A stretch of 64,000 bases of DNA from Zoroaster sp. YZ-2022 (GCA_029582265.1 CM055817.1:57606340-57670339); one strand, 5' to 3'. Positions 1 through 10,738 are shown, counted from the stretch's first letter. Program-made: numbers and translations. The notes: a model not told the origin generated them from the sequence alone.

Positions 1-62
1 CCAGGTACCCATTTATACTCCTGGGTGAAGAGAAGCAATTATGGTAAAGTGTCTTGCTCAAG
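1..62 (-). repeat. tRNA-derived SINE, 3' part of head only (cut by window edge)
   Basis: Matches the segment just downstream of box B in the fuller SINEs at 5269 and 54480: the complement of a 'cttgagcaagacact' motif, then 'attgcttctc' and a 'gggtacctgg'-like stretch. The rest lies outside the window. Confidence 0.65.
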
Positions 63-275
63 AGCCTTGGGGTATGCCATTAATCTTTAGATAAGAAAGT
101 GTGTACTTCAAAATGTCACGGTTGTGACATTTTGAAGTACATGTATGGGTCCACTTTGTAAAGAACAACACTGATAATAGGAGGGTTAACTTAATGAGCT
201 TGTGGTTTTTTTCCCGGGTACATACCACAGGTGTGTAACACTGTATGATATTTCATTTGTAGACAAGCCTTGAAC

Positions 276-533
276 TTAAAGAGACAGTATCGTCACAATC
301 AACAGGGCATGGAATCAGAGTGCTAGTGTTAGATCAACAGGGCATGGAATCGGAGTGCTAGATTTAGATTAACTCAGTGACTGAAAATAATACCCCACAT
401 GATAAGGTCATTACCGTTGCTGCTGCATAAATGAGCCAGTAATTTACAGTCACTGTGTTCATCTTAAACTAGGACACTGATTCCATGCCCTGTTGAAAAT
501 CTGCTCTGATTGTGACAATACTGTCTCTTTTAA
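276..533 (+). mobile_element. T2-like MITE (TTAAAGRGACAGTAT termini)
   Basis: The ends are inverted: TTAAAGAGACAGTATCGTCA on the left and its near complement, ending CTGTCTCTTTTAA, on the right. TTAA at each end is the probable target duplication. The termini fit the TTAAAGGRR signature known from T2/Kolobok-type MITEs. Landmark words are 'caacagggcatggaatc' near the left end and its complement near the right. About 30 bp carrying that word are duplicated at the left end (about 299-365). No coding capacity. Confidence 0.8.
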
Positions 534-1047
534 GCCAGTTGTTTGTGTTTTAAAACAGTTCAGTAAAAAAAAAAAAATTGGGTAAAGGTGAAAATCATTA
601 GATATACATGTATATATATACTTGACCTTTACATAAATCACCAAGGGTCCCCCCCCCCCTGGCAATCATAATTGATTTGTTTTTCAAGGTTCATCTAGAA
701 GACAACAGATGAGAGATCTATTAATCTGGACGAAAAGATTATCCGAGATAAAATTACTTCAGTAATTGGATTACTGAAGCGAAAGTTTTGGATTATAGAA
801 TAAATAATAATGGGAATTTATAAAGAACACGTATCCACCAAAAGACACTCAATGCATTAATACAAAGTAAAACTATAGAATAAACAAACCAATTAAATAA
901 ATAACCACACAAGATAAATGAATACAGGAAATACGTGAAATAATATGACAACAATTGGAAGATGTTATTTGAAAGCTTCTGTCATGAGATGAGTCTTTAG
1001 AGATTTTTATATTTTTTATTTTTTATTTACTGTCAGTCACCCTAAAC
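534..1047. other. AT-rich stretch with a decayed SINE-like fragment
   Basis: Holds a 13-A run (565-577) and a 10-C run (650-659). Around 808-862 'aataatgggaatttataaag...cgtatccacca' resembles the complement of the SINE 3' tail seen at 5269 and 20624, in diverged form. No coding signal was recognised. Confidence 0.35.
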
Positions 1048-1250
1048 CAGCGGCGTAGCCACGAGGGAGGGGGTGCACGTACTCCCTCCCCACAAATTTC
1101 CAGTGCCCCCCATGAAAAATCCCGATAGTGCCCAAAAACAGAAAAGAAAAAGAAAAAGGAAAAACCCAAACCCCCTGGGCCCCCCCCCCCCACTGAAAAG
1201 CAATGCCACCCCTGTGCCCCTCAACTGAAAAAATCTTGGCTACGCCGCTG
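1048..1250. mobile_element. hAT-like MITE with CAGCGGCGTAGCCA inverted ends
   Basis: Begins CAGCGGCGTAGCCA and ends TGGCTACGCCGCTG, a 14-bp inverted terminal repeat. The flanks both contain CCCTAAA (1040-1046 and 1254-1260), consistent with a slightly eroded target duplication. The interior is C-rich with polypurine runs and no coding capacity. Termini of the CAGYGGCGTAGCCA type are widespread in animal hAT-like non-autonomous elements; the assignment rests on that and on the flanks. Confidence 0.6.
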
Positions 1251-1604
1251 CTGCCCTAAATAAGGCCAATAGCCACTAAAGTGCAAGGGGTTACATACAG
1301 TGTGTATGCGATATGTCATCCACCATTTAAGCAAGATTATATTTGTTGATGTTTTTCTTAAACTTACATGTAAATAGATCGTAAGTTGGTGGAAAGCAAC
1401 CAGCTGGAAAGGTGTTCCAATGTAATGCTGTTCTATGGAAGAAGCTATCCAAATGGAACTTACTCTTGATTTTGGGGAGTTAAAGATAGTAAGGGTGTTC
1501 ACCTGCTTGTTTAGCAAAGATGTTTTAAATGTCTGGATCCTTTGTGAAAGTCATCTGTACAGTGAACAGGAGAAATTTACATACATGTACAGAGATTATT
1601 TTGC
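1251..1604. other. Unassigned single-copy-looking stretch
   Basis: No internal repetition, inverted ends or recognisable coding segment seen between the hAT-like MITE and the minisatellite. Confidence 0.4.
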
Positions 1605-2160
1605 ATTTATACTACAGGTCCTTTAGGTTAGTAAGCAGTTTGCAACAGCTAATTCTCTATTTATACTACAGGTCCTTTAGGTCGGTAAACAGTTTGCAAC
1701 AGCTAATTCTCTATTTATACTACAGGTCCTTTAGGTTAGTAAGCAGTTTGCAACAGCTAATTCTCTATTTATACTACAGTACAGGTCCTTTAGGTTGGTA
1801 AGCAGTTTGCAACAGCTAATTCTCTATTTATACTACAGTACAGGTCCTTTAGGTTGGTAAGCAGTTTGCAACAGCTAATTCTCTATTTATACTGCAGGTC
1901 CTTTAGGTTAGTGAGCAGTTTGCAACAGCTAATTCTCTATTTATACTACAGGTCCTTTAGGTTGGTAAGCAGTTTACAACAGCTAATTCTCTATTTATAC
2001 TACAGGTCCTTTAGGTTGGTAAGCAGTTCGCAACAGCTAATTCTCTATTTATACTACAGATCCTTTAGGTTGGTAAGCAGTTTGCAACAGCTAATTCTCT
2101 ATTTATACTACAGATCCTTTAGGTTGGTAAGCAATTTGCAACAGCTAATTCTCTATTTAT
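1605..2160 (+). repeat. 54-bp minisatellite, about 10 units
   Basis: Unit anchored by 'caggtcctttaggttrgtaa' and 'caacagctaattctctat'. The spacing is 54 bp (for example 1621 to 1675), with two units lengthened by a 'cagta' insertion near 1780 and 1835. Because 54 is divisible by three, one frame stays open and gives an 18-residue peptide repeat that is not a gene. The array stops exactly where the GGTGTTCGG element begins. Confidence 0.92.
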
Positions 2161-2161
2161 T

Positions 2162-2214
2162 AGGTGTTCGGGTATGTGCCCGAAACACCTATTGTTTTTG
2201 TACGGTTTTTTTTT

Positions 2215-2246
<32 letters not shown>

Positions 2247-3838
2247 CCTCCCCAATCTTGTCCGCTAACAAAAACATACTTGCCAAGTTTAAAAAACCTT
2301 CAAACTTCACACATACATGTAGTTAGACCTTAACTTGTAGATGAAACCTAGTGACGTCATGATAATCAGGAAACCGCAACAGTGACGTCATGATGACGTC
2401 AAGCCAACATACATAATGACCCACATTCAGTGTCCACGATCGTGCGTTAGAAATTCTAAGTATAGAGGGCGCTATTCAACTTTAGTGGTCTTTACACAAA
2501 TAGATTGTCTACAAAAAAACACATACTTGCAAACTTCACATGAACTTGAAACTTGGCATGTACTTAGAACTTAACAAGTAGATGAAACACGAGTTGTGAG
2601 TGACCCCAATTTGACCTTACTTCCTGTCCAAACTGGAAGTCAAAATTTAATATTTAAAAAAATCTAGTTTAATATTTAAAAAAATCATACATGTATCTCA
2701 ACAACCACAAGAGGTAAATTGACATTTATTGTACCATTGTATAGATTGTTAATTGTCGAAAAATATTTACACAAAGGTGACCCCAATTTGACCTTACTTC
2801 CGTCCAAACCGGATGTCAAAGTTTAATATTTAAAAAAAATCATATCTCAACAACCACAACAGGTAAATTCACAATTTTTGCACCATTGTACAGATTGTTA
2901 ATTGTCAACAAATATTTACACAAAGGTGACCCCAATTTGACATTACTTCCTGTCCAAACCGGAAGTCAAAGTTTAATATTGAAAAAAAATCATATCTCAA
3001 CAACCACAAGAGGTAAATTGAAATTATTTGCACCATTGTATAGATTGTTAATTGTCGAAAAATATTTACACAAAGGTGACCCCAATTTGACCTTACTTCC
3101 TGTCCAAACCGGAAGTCAAAGTTTAATATTAAAAAAAATCATATCTCAACAACCACAACAGGTAAATTCAGTTTTTGCGCCATTGTACAGATTGTTAATT
3201 GTCAAAAAATATTTACACAAAGGTGACCCCAATTTGACCTTACTTCCTGTCCAAACCGGAAGTCAAAGTTTAATATTAAAAAAAATCATATCTCAACAAC
3301 CACAAGAAGTAAATTAAAAATGTTTGTACCATTGTACAGATCGTTAATTGTCAAAAAATATTTATACCCCAATTTGACCTTTACTTCCTGTCTAAACCGG
3401 AAGTGAAAGTTTAATATTTAAAAAAATCATATCTCAACAACCACAAGAAGTAAATTAAAAATGTTTGTACCATTGTACAGATCGTTAATTGTCAAAAAAT
3501 ATTTATACCCCAATTTGACCTTACTTCCTGTCTAAACCGGAAGTGAAAGTTTAATATTTAAAAAAATCATATCTCAACAACCACAGGAGGTAAATTGACA
3601 TTTTTGTACCATTGTACAGATTGTTAATTGTCAAAAGTATTTACACAAAGGTGACCCCAATTTGACCTTACTTCCTGTCCAAACCGGAAGTCAAAGTTTA
3701 ATATTAAAATAATTTCTAAATTCAGTATTGTATTGTATTCAAATAAACTTCTCGCGAGAACTTCAACAGACGTTAACATTTGACTTCTCCAACACTTCGA
3801 ATTAATGACGTAACCATTTTAACTTCAACCGAACACCT
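2162..3838 (+). mobile_element. Element with GGTGTTCGG/CCGAACACC ends and a 5' hairpin
   Basis: At the left end GGTGTTCGGG is followed by TATGTG and the complement CCCGAAACACC, a strong hairpin (2163-2188). After it come a T-rich run and (CTT)n. The right end, CCGAACACC at 3829-3837, complements the left terminus. Most of the interior is the 147-bp array. Both termini flank similar 'tgtttttgt' tracts. The superfamily is not recognised and no transposase is visible. Confidence 0.5.
2600..3705 (+). repeat. Roughly 147-bp tandem array, 8 units
   Basis: Each unit contains 'gtgaccccaatttgacc', 'ttcctgtccaaaccggaag' and 'catatctcaacaaccacaa'. Anchor positions 2600, 2777, 2926, 3076, 3223, about 3368, 3509 and 3652 give spacings of 141-177 bp. 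Two units (3368, 3509) have lost 'acaaaggtga'. It is contained inside the GGTGTTCGG-ended element. Confidence 0.9.
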
Positions 3839-3969
3839 TGTTTTTGTTGTGACAAAAACTTATATCTAGTTAGAAATTGTGTTTATTTACAATAAGCATT
3901 TAAAATGGGTTGGGAAGGAATTTCTGGTTAAATGTTCATAATGTGTACGAAACAAAGAATTCACTGTTT

Positions 3970-4142
3970 AGTCCAAAAAAAAAAGTCCAGTTTCTGGTCT
4001 CGACGTGCGTCGTCTCAGACGAGCGCATCAACATTTTTATTTTTATTTATTTATTAATTTTTTTTTTTTAACGATGTCAAATTGCAGCCAAAATTGTTGG
4101 ATCGATTGGAATTCTGCTGTGCTGTGTTTTAAACAACTTTTT
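3970..4142 (+). repeat. R-family element, partial copy
   Basis: Carries R landmarks in order: 'agtccagtttctggtctc', 'gcgtcgtctcagac', 'catcaacatttttattttt', 'gatgtcaaattgcagcc', 'ggatcgattggaattctgct' and 'gtgttttaaacaactttttt'. Full R copies (26128, 44077) continue another 200 bp; this one is cut by the T2-like MITE starting at about 4145. It holds a single unit of the segment that is tandemly expanded at 44388 and 59037. Confidence 0.7.
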
Positions 4143-4144
4143 TG

Positions 4145-4330
4145 ACAGGTCATGGAATTAGTGTCCTAGTTTAAGATGAACACATTGACTGAAAATTACT
4201 GGCTCATTTATGCAGCAGCAATGGTAATATAACCTTATGATGTGGGGTATTATTGTCAGTCAATGAATTAATGTAAAACTAGCACTCTGATTCCATGCCC
4301 TGTTGATCATGACTATACTGTCCCTTTAAA
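4145..4330 (-). mobile_element. T2-like MITE, truncated at one end
   Basis: Starts within 'gacaggtcatggaattag' without the terminal TTAAAGGGACAGT block and ends normally at 'actgtccctttaa'. It contains the uninterrupted site 'cctagtttaagatgaac' at 4165-4181, which is the intact version of the target into which a G element inserted at 56634. Confidence 0.75.
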
Positions 4331-4396
4331 TAAACTTGTTAGAGACAATGAAGGTAATGACCTAAATTGACCCTGTTGCCTTGGTATCTCTTGATC

Positions 4397-4634
4397 TATA
4401 CATAACAGCAAAAGAAACGTCACCCCTAAAAATATTTATTATTTTCATTTTATAGTTAATATAATTTGTTTAATGAAGAATATTATGAGTATGGAGTGTA
4501 ACACGAAAACAATGTGGCAAATTTGGTTGACCTCAAAATTCGTCATGCATGACGTCTGAGGACACATAAGCTAAACACGTTCTCAGAGTTATCAAAATTT
4601 ACGGGGTGACGTTTCTTTTGCTGTTATGTATATA
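4397..4634 (+). mobile_element. V-family MITE, TA-bounded, 235 bp
   Basis: Inverted ends read TATACATAACAGCAAAAGAA on the left and TTCTTTTGCTGTTATGTATA on the right, about 29 bp including 'acgtcaccc'. TA at the boundary fits a Tc1/mariner-type target, which is an inference. The interior 'tgtggcaaatttggtt' and 'cgtcatgcatgacg' recur in the copies at 28744 and 29882. No coding capacity. Confidence 0.82.
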
Positions 4635-4743
4635 TTGTGTACATGTATGAATTCCCTAACATTTAGATTTTTAAGTATCCTTTATACAGTGTCACAAGGT
4701 TAAATTGTCTTATTCTTACAAAAACAACATTCGATGCTTAACA

Positions 4744-5156
4744 TTAACCCTAACCCCCTAGGTATTCTGGCTAGGAACCTTCCTCAATCACACAAAATGC
4801 TACAAAATGTCTTCATAAAATTTGGAAGGTTCCTGAATACTACAAAATCACCCAATATATTGTGCTGTACTTCGTGTGTAGGGTGCCCACTGCCTCAATC
4901 ACACAAAATCACACATACCTGTACCCTTTGCCTTTATCCCTTTATTATGAACAAAAATACATGTTTTTTGGAGGTTTTTTTTGTTGGCTCAGTCACCTGG
5001 TATTGTATTCCTAAATTGATACATGGTGTGAAATGTATGCAAATAATGCCATTTTATTATTACCAGTGCATAAAATATATAGCATCCTTCCTCAATCACA
5101 CAAAATGCTCCAATACCTATAGAGGATTTTGTGTGATGTGGGGTGGTTAGGGTTAA
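4744..5156 (+). mobile_element. TTAA element D, unexpanded copy
   Basis: Begins TTAACCCTAACCCCCTAGG and ends GGGTGGTTAGGGTTAA. The opening 'ggtattctggctaggaac' is the segment repeated about 12 times in the D copy at 25199. Its internal word is 'atcacacaaaat', found near the left end and after 4891 and 5090, with the complement 'attttgtgtgat' near the right end. The 25199 copy has a different word in the same slots. The TTAA boundary and CCCT terminus suggest a piggyBac-like mechanism. Confidence 0.8.
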
Positions 5157-5202
5157 TGAAAAATCCATACGTGTATTTGTATTAATAATATTTTTTAAAG
5201 GT

Positions 5203-5799
5203 GCAGTATCGTTACGATCCGAGCAGACTTTCCACAGGGCATGGAATCGTTGTCCTAGTTTAAGATGAATAATAATAATAATAATGTGTGGATTTATATA
5301 GCGCACGTATCCACCAACTAAGTGGTGCTCAAGGCGCATTATATTATTACCCCTGCTCATAAGGCTCATAAGGCTCATAAATCATTCCTGAAACCATCTC
5401 AGCTCCCTGGGGAGTATACAGCTCAATTGCTGCCATTTCTAGCGCATATAGAGCAAACCAACTCTGCCTTCACAGGTACCCATTTAACCCCTGGGTGGAG
5501 AGAAGCAATTATGATTAAGTGTCTTGCTCAAGGACACAAGTGTCACGGCCGTGATTCGAACCCACATTCTGTTGCTAACACCAGAACTTGAATCCGGTAA
5601 GCTAGACCGCTCGGCCACGACACCCCATAGTGACTGAACATCACTTGATGAACATAGTGACTGAAAATTACTGCCTCATTTATGCAGTAGCAACGCTAAT
5701 ATGACCTTATCATGTGGGTATTATGGCAGTCACTGAGTTAATCTAAAACTAGCACTCCGATTCCATGCCCTGTTGATTGTAATGATATTGTTCCTTTAA
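5203..5799 (-). mobile_element. T2-like MITE interrupted by a SINE
   Basis: Left part 5203-5268 carries 'gcagtatcgttacgatc' and 'ggcatggaatcg'; right part from about 5630 carries 'gtgactgaaaattactg', 'aaaactagcactccg' and 'ttccatgccctgttga'. The missing middle is replaced by the SINE at 5269. Part of the target, 'gatgaacatagtgactg', is repeated next to the SINE head. Confidence 0.8.
5269..5626 (-). mobile_element. tRNA-derived SINE, full length
   Basis: Read on the minus strand, the head has a pol III A box (TGGCCGAGCGGT, 5606-5617) and B box (GGGTTCGAATC, 5553-5563), as in a leucine/serine-type tRNA with a long variable arm. The body holds 'cttgagcaagacactta' and 'ggtacctgtgaaggc'. The 3' tail contains 'gcgctatataaatccacac' and ends in a short (ATT)n. 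It lies inside a T2-like MITE. The RNA would be a SINE transcript, not a tRNA. Confidence 0.9.
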
Positions 5800-6189
5800 T
5801 ATAAATATTCTACATGTACATGTACGCGCATTTACAAGAGTAATTGGACTGTAACTTTTTTGTTTAATTACCAGAAATACGAATAATATTCATAAGAATA
5901 TTTTTTAATAAAACTATTCTACATGTACATGTACGTGCATTTACAAGTGAAATCTGACTTTAAATTTATTTACCAAAAATATTAATATTTTTCATGTATT
6001 TGTGTAATAAATACACTGTATTCTACATACATGTACGTGCATTTACAAGTGAAATTTTACTTTAACTTTTTAAAATTTAATTACCAGTTACATGTACCGG
6101 TATATGAATATTTTTTATAATAATATAAATATTCTACATGTACGTGTACGTGTACGTGCATTAAACAAGTGAAATTTGACTGACTTCTT

Positions 6190-7690
6190 TTAACCCTAGC
6201 CTTCCCAAATCTTCCCAAATCCTCTTTGCTAAAGTGAAGGATTTTAAAGGATTGAGGTTACATGCTACATGCTCTTTGCTAAAGTGAAGGATTTTGGGGG
6301 ATTGAGGTTACATGCTACATGCTCTTTGCTAAAGTGAAGGATTTTGAAGGATTTTGAAGGATTGAGGTTACATGCTACACGCTCTTTGCTAAAGTGAAGG
6401 ATTTTGGAGGATTGAGGTTACATGCTACATGCTCTTTGCTAATGTGAAGGATTTTGGAGGATTGAGGTTATTAGGCATACTTGCCTTTCCATGGTACATG
6501 TACATCCATGTTTGTTGTAGTGATTGCAAGGTCAGTGCTTGGGTCAGTGAACACTGTTTATTGCTCCATGCATGCAGGGAGTGTCCCTGGCCATGTACAT
6601 GTACATGTATCACAGATTAGAAACACATGTGTGCATACATGTCATGTGCTTGCTTTACTATTGAAGGATTTTGGAGGATTCAGGTTATGTGTAAGCAAAT
6701 GGGCCTAGGGAGTTAGGAAGGATTCAGGTTATGTGTAAGCAAATGGGCCTAGGGAGTTAGGAAGGATTCAGGTTATGTGTAAGCAAATGGGCCTAGGGAG
6801 TTAGGAAGGATTCAGGTTATGTGTAAGCAAATGGGCCTAGGGAGTTAGGAAGGATTCAGGTTATGTGTAAGCAAATGGGCCTAGGGAGTTAGGAAGGATT
6901 CAGGTTATGTGTAAGCAAATGGGCCTAGGGAGTTAGGAAGGATTCAGGTTATGTGTAAGCAAATGGGCCTAGGGAGTTAGGAAGGATTCAGGTTATGTGT
7001 AAGCAAATGGGCCTAGGGAGTTAGGAAGGATTCAGGTTATGTGTAAGCAAATGGGCCTAGGGAGTTAGGAAGGATTCAGGTTATGTGTAAGCAAATGGGC
7101 CTAGGGAGTTAGGAAGGATTCAGGTTATGTGTAAGCAAATGGGCCCAGGGAGTTAGGAAGGATTCAGGTTATGTGTAAGCAAATGGGCCAAGGGAGTTAG
7201 GAAGGATTCAGGTTATGTGTAAGCAAATGGGCCTAGGGAGTTAGGAAGGATTCAGGTTATGTGTAAGCAAATGGGCCTAGGGAGTTAGGAAGGATTCAGG
7301 TTATGTGTAAGCAAATGGGCCTAGGGAGTTAGGAAGGATTCAGGTTATGTGTAAGCAAATGGGCCTAGGGAGTTAGGAAGGATTCAGGTTATGTGTAAGC
7401 AAATGGGCCTAGGGAGTTAGGAAGGATTCAGGTTATGTGTAAGAAAGTGGGCCTAGGGAGTTAGGAAGGATTCAGGTTATGTGTAAGCAAATGGGCCTAG
7501 GGAGTTAGGAAGGATTCAGGTTATGTGTAAGCAAATGGGCCTAGGGAGTTAGGAAGGATTCAGGTTATGTGTAAGCAAATGGGCCTAGGGAGTTAGGAAG
7601 GATTCAGGTTATGTGTAAGCAAGTGGGCCTAGGGAGTTAGGAAGGATTCAGGTTATGTGTAAGCAAGTGGGCCTAGGGAGTTAGGGTTAA
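6190..7690 (+). mobile_element. TTAA element B, large expanded copy
   Basis: Starts TTAACCCTAGCCTTCCCAAA and ends GGGAGTTAGGGTTAA. In order it has: 4-5 short units built on 'ctttgctaaagtgaagg' (6225-6425); a conserved 250-bp core (6470-6670) with 'cctttccatggtacatg', 'gtagtgattgcaaggtc' and 'cagattagaaacacatg'; then a 44-bp array to the right end. The same core recurs at 18540, 23905, 34460 and 47500. Nothing suggests translation. It is inserted in the 105-bp array at a TTAA. Confidence 0.88.
6675..7686 (+). repeat. 44-bp minisatellite inside element B, about 23 units
   Basis: Unit marked by 'gattcaggttatgtgtaagc' and 'aaatgggcctagggagttag', spacing 44 bp (6721 to 6765). Nearly homogeneous: only a few units vary (for example 'ggcccaggg' at 7141, 'aagaaagtggg' at 7441). 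The last unit runs directly into the terminal AGGGTTAA, so the array is flush with the element end. Confidence 0.95.
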
Positions 7691-7832
7691 TTTAATTATC
7701 AGGTATATGAATATTTTTCATAATATTTGTTTAATAAATATTTTACATTTATTTCCCAATGAAATTTGACTTAAATTAAATGTGTTAATTCCTGTAGATT
7801 ACATACGTACATGTACAGCGTATCTTCTTTAC

Positions 7833-8094
7833 TTAACCAGTTCTCGTCAGAGGCCATGTATACACGCAATTTTTTTTTGCACCACGGACCGGAGAGCGTC
7901 TATACACGCCAAAGGAAACTCCGGAATATTTGTATGCATGCTCGGTTGACGTGGCAACGAGCCGAGTGTACAGTGACATGCTCGGTAGACGTGGCCACGC
8001 GCTGTGGAAGCTTCCATTAACGTGTTTGTGTGGGGAAAAGAAACCCACACAGGGGCCCAGAAAAACTTTTTAAAAACTGGTTAATAACATTGAT
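7833..8094 (+). mobile_element. TTAA element G, copy 1
   Basis: Begins TTAACCAGTTCTCGTCAGAG and ends AACTGGTTAA. The characteristic interior is 'gtgtatacacgcaa' followed by a T run, 'cggagagcgtctatacacgc' and 'ggggcccagaaaaac'. Other copies are at 14839, 56634 and 63305. Higher in CpG than its surroundings. No coding capacity. Confidence 0.82.
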
Positions 8095-8384
8095 GAGGAT
8101 TCCTTTTTTATGAGAAATATGAATATTTGTAATAATATTCCACATGTACATGTATTTTTATGTGCATTTCCCAGTGAAATTTGACTTTGAAGGGACAGTA
8201 TCGTCACAATCAACAGGGCATGGAATCGGAGTGCTGGTTTTAGATTAACTCAGTGACTGAAAATAATACCCACATGATAAGGTCATATTACCATTGCTGT
8301 TGCATAAATGAGCCAGTAATTTTCAGTCACTGTGTTCATCTTAAACTAGGACAACGATTCCATGCCCTGTTCAAAGTCTGCTCT

Positions 8385-9300
8385 GATTCAAGATTCAAGA
8401 TTCAAGATTTTATTTATTGTCATGCAAAAAATCACATGAAAATTGATTTCCCAGTGTACACTGATTTAAAAATACAATACATTTAAAAAAAATTTAAAAA
8501 AAATTATTTACTTACAAAACAATCATCAAAACTAAAGAAGCAATAGGGATTCAGGACAATGGGGTGACTAGGGAAGGAAATGAGGGAAAAGGAAATGGGT
8601 AAGGCAGGGTAGGATATGGGGAAGGGGGAAGGTTGGGTTAAAGCACAGCAAGGGAAAGGGACAAAACTATCTGGTGAAGGTTAAGTTAAAAATCTGAATG
8701 GCCCATGGTAAAAATGAACATTTAAACCTGTTGGTTTTCAGACTAAGTTGACATACTCTGCCAGATCGATTGCAAATAATGAAGGGATTAAGAGGATGGG
8801 TTGTATCGGAAAGAATGCCATTAAATTTGGTGATAAGGTGATTCTCTGCAATTTGCTGAATATTCTCAACATCAGTGCCAATTATCTTCATAGCTTGCTT
8901 ATCAATGCGTTGGAGTTTTTTACGACTGCACAATGTACAGTAAGTGAGTTAAACCAAGATATACAACAAAAAATCACAGTCGACTGGATGGTGCTCTGAT
9001 AAAACAGATTTAAAATCTGACAATCCACATTAAAAGATTTCAGTTTCCTTAAAAAGTAAAGCCGTTGATTGGCTTTTTTCTGGATCCTAGTTGTATTAGC
9101 ATTCCAATTTAATTTATCATCCACAACTGTTCCCAAGTATTTAAACTCTTGAACAACCTCAACATCGGTGTTATCAATTTGAACTGGTTCCTTCATATTT
9201 TTTATTTTCCGGAAATCAAAAATCATTTCTTTGGTTTTCTGTACGTTTAAAATCAGATGATTTATATTGCACCACTCCACAAATTTATCAATTTCACACC
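8385..9300 (-). mobile_element. Non-LTR retrotransposon, 5'-truncated
   Basis: On the minus strand it enters in the reverse transcriptase at about 9299 and runs through a short AT- and purine-rich 3' region. It ends in a 7-bp reiterated tail (TTGAATC, 3-4 copies, 8385-8411) typical of CR1/L2-type elements that finish in short tandem repeats. 5' truncation inside the reverse transcriptase is normal for target-primed insertion. Confidence 0.82.
8667..9299 (-). pseudogene. Reverse transcriptase C-terminal fragment, frameshifted
   Basis: Recognisable as the thumb and C-terminal part of a non-LTR reverse transcriptase. 'WCNINHLILNVQKTKEM' is followed by 'EFKYLG', 'KLNW' and 'QRLYFLRKL', matching the usual order after the palm domain. 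The downstream piece (8667-8933) has 'LQRIDKQAMKIIGTD' and 'LPWAIQIFN', also standard for the family's end. The two pieces are in different frames, with the shift near 8925-8935. The catalytic YxDD box is absent because the copy is 5' truncated. It cannot encode an active enzyme. CR1/L2/Rex-like affiliation is likely; the clade is not resolved. Confidence 0.85.
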
Positions 9301-9481
9301 TGATCGTGACGATATTCTTTTGAATTAGGTTTCCATAGGTTCATGTATCCTACTCTCCATGTATTCAGATACAATAAGGCTGTGTGTTTTCGATTATTTG
9401 GGAAATCGAAAATATTCGGATACCCAGGTACATTTAATTTTTTTATTATAAAAACACATAAATACTTCCGAATGTACATGT

Positions 9482-9728
9482 CATCGTGTCAGTGCAAAAA
9501 CGTCATATCTCCGAGTTACGACGTTTTTGCGCAAAACCAGTTTGTGTCAGTGCAAAAAGGTCGTATGTAACAAGTTCCCGGATGAATGCACAAAAACAAT
9601 GGCTGAGATACGACGTTGTTGCACAAACATTTTTTAATGTATGTAAATTTATGCAGATTGACGACGCGCTGTACATACGACCTTATTGCATTGTGAACAT
9701 ACGACTTTATTGCACTGACACGACGATG
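9482..9728. mobile_element. TIR element with CATCGTGTCAGTGCAA ends
   Basis: CATCGTGTCAGTGCAA at the left faces TTGCACTGACACGACGATG at the right. The interior repeats variants of 'tcagtgcaaaaaggtcgtat' and its complement, so the whole folds back on itself. No coding capacity. Superfamily unassigned. Confidence 0.6.
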
Positions 9729-10074
9729 TATGAAGTAAGGCCGTTTTTTTTTTATTACTTGGATTACGGATTTGTAAGCTACAAAAAATGAGCGGGGATC
9801 GGGGAAAAAAAAAGAAAAAAAAGAAAGAAAATGACCGGGATTACGGAATTTCGAGCTCACGAAATCGGGCGGGGCGAAAAAAAAAATAAAATAAAAATAC
9901 CGAAGGCACGCAGGCGGCTTCTAAAACACGTACATTATACACATTTTATGTAGACAAAAGCAGAAAGTCACTGAATGAATGTCGCGAGTGTTTAGGCTTA
10001 ACAAAATGTTCTGTTTCCAAACCAAACACAAGTATCTCTTGTTTTATTAGAGTCATAATAAATGTGGAATTACT

Positions 10075-10720
10075 TTAACCCTCCTACACATGGAGGCCAC
10101 GCCGATCCACAAAATTCTGCTCTTGAGCAACCTTCAATACATGTACTTGTACAAGCCTGCTGTCCTTTCTAAGTAATCTTGCAAAATCAACTGTGTGTCA
10201 CCCAAGGCCACTGTAAATGTTTGAACATATTAGTATGGCCTCCAATGTATCAATGGGAGACCACTTTACCCTGCAATCTCAGTGGTGTGACAGTGCACAG
10301 AAGGGTAACCATAGGAGGCCACTGGCAACAGCTAATGGCTTGGAGTGGCCAGGTGGCCTGGATGGGTTGTTTCAAAAATTGCACTGATTGTAGGAGTGGT
10401 GTGACAGTGCACAGAAGGGTAACCATAGGAGGCCACTGGCAACAGCTAATGGCTTGGAGTGGCCTGGATGGGTTGTTTCAAAAATTGCACTGATTGTAGG
10501 AGTGGTGTGACAGTGCACAGAAGGGTAACCATAGGAGGCCACTGGCAACAGCTAATGGCTTGGAGTGGCCTGAATGGGTTGTTTCAAAAATTGCACTGAT
10601 TGTAGGAGTGGTGTGACAGTGCACAGAAGGGTAACCATAGGAGGCCACTGGCAACAGCTAATGGCTTGGAGTGGCCTGAATGGGTTGTTTCAAAAATTGC
10701 ACTGATTGTAGGAGGGTTAA
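10075..10720 (+). mobile_element. TTAA element C1 with 106-bp array (4 units)
   Basis: Begins TTAACCCTCCTACACATGG and ends TGTAGGAGGGTTAA. Unit anchors 'agtggtgtgacagtgcac' at 10281, 10395, 10501 and 10607 give 106-bp spacing, the first interval being 8 bp longer. Units carry 'ggccactggcaacagctaat' and the complement-like 'ggagtggcc'. Each unit ends 'tgattgtagg', the start of the element's own right terminus. Confidence 0.88.
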
Positions 10721-10738
10721 TAATTTCCTACCTCTGTA

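Larger units (their letters stand above)
5797..8186. repeat. About 105-bp tandem array split by two TTAA elements
   Basis: Units contain 'ttctacatgtacatgtacg', 'gcatttacaagtgaaa', 'tttgactttaact' and 'taattaccag'. Four units span 5806-6189. Further degraded units lie at 7691-7832 and 8095-8186, beyond elements B (6190-7690) and G (7833-8094). The array therefore predates both insertions. Confidence 0.75.
8187..9324 (+). mobile_element. T2-like MITE interrupted by a LINE
   Basis: The left part (8187-8388) is a nearly complete T2-like MITE up to 'aaagtctgctctgat'. The last 25 bp resume at 9300 with 'tgatcgtgacgatatt', exactly the sequence that follows 'ctctgat' in intact copies such as 40510. 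The 0.9 kb between them is the LINE. Confidence 0.8.

Noticed and set aside
5553..5617. tRNA gene signals (A and B boxes), likewise at 20816, 45330, 55073 and 62709
   Set aside because: Each continues into the same body and (ATT)n tail, so they are SINE heads and not functional tRNA genes.
6675..7686. CRISPR-like regular spacing
   Set aside because: Units are contiguous with no unique spacers, and the setting is eukaryotic transposon sequence.
7833..8050. Overlapping short frames in CpG-richer sequence, also at 56959-57295 and 63305-63592
   Set aside because: They lie entirely in G elements and are not conserved in frame between copies.
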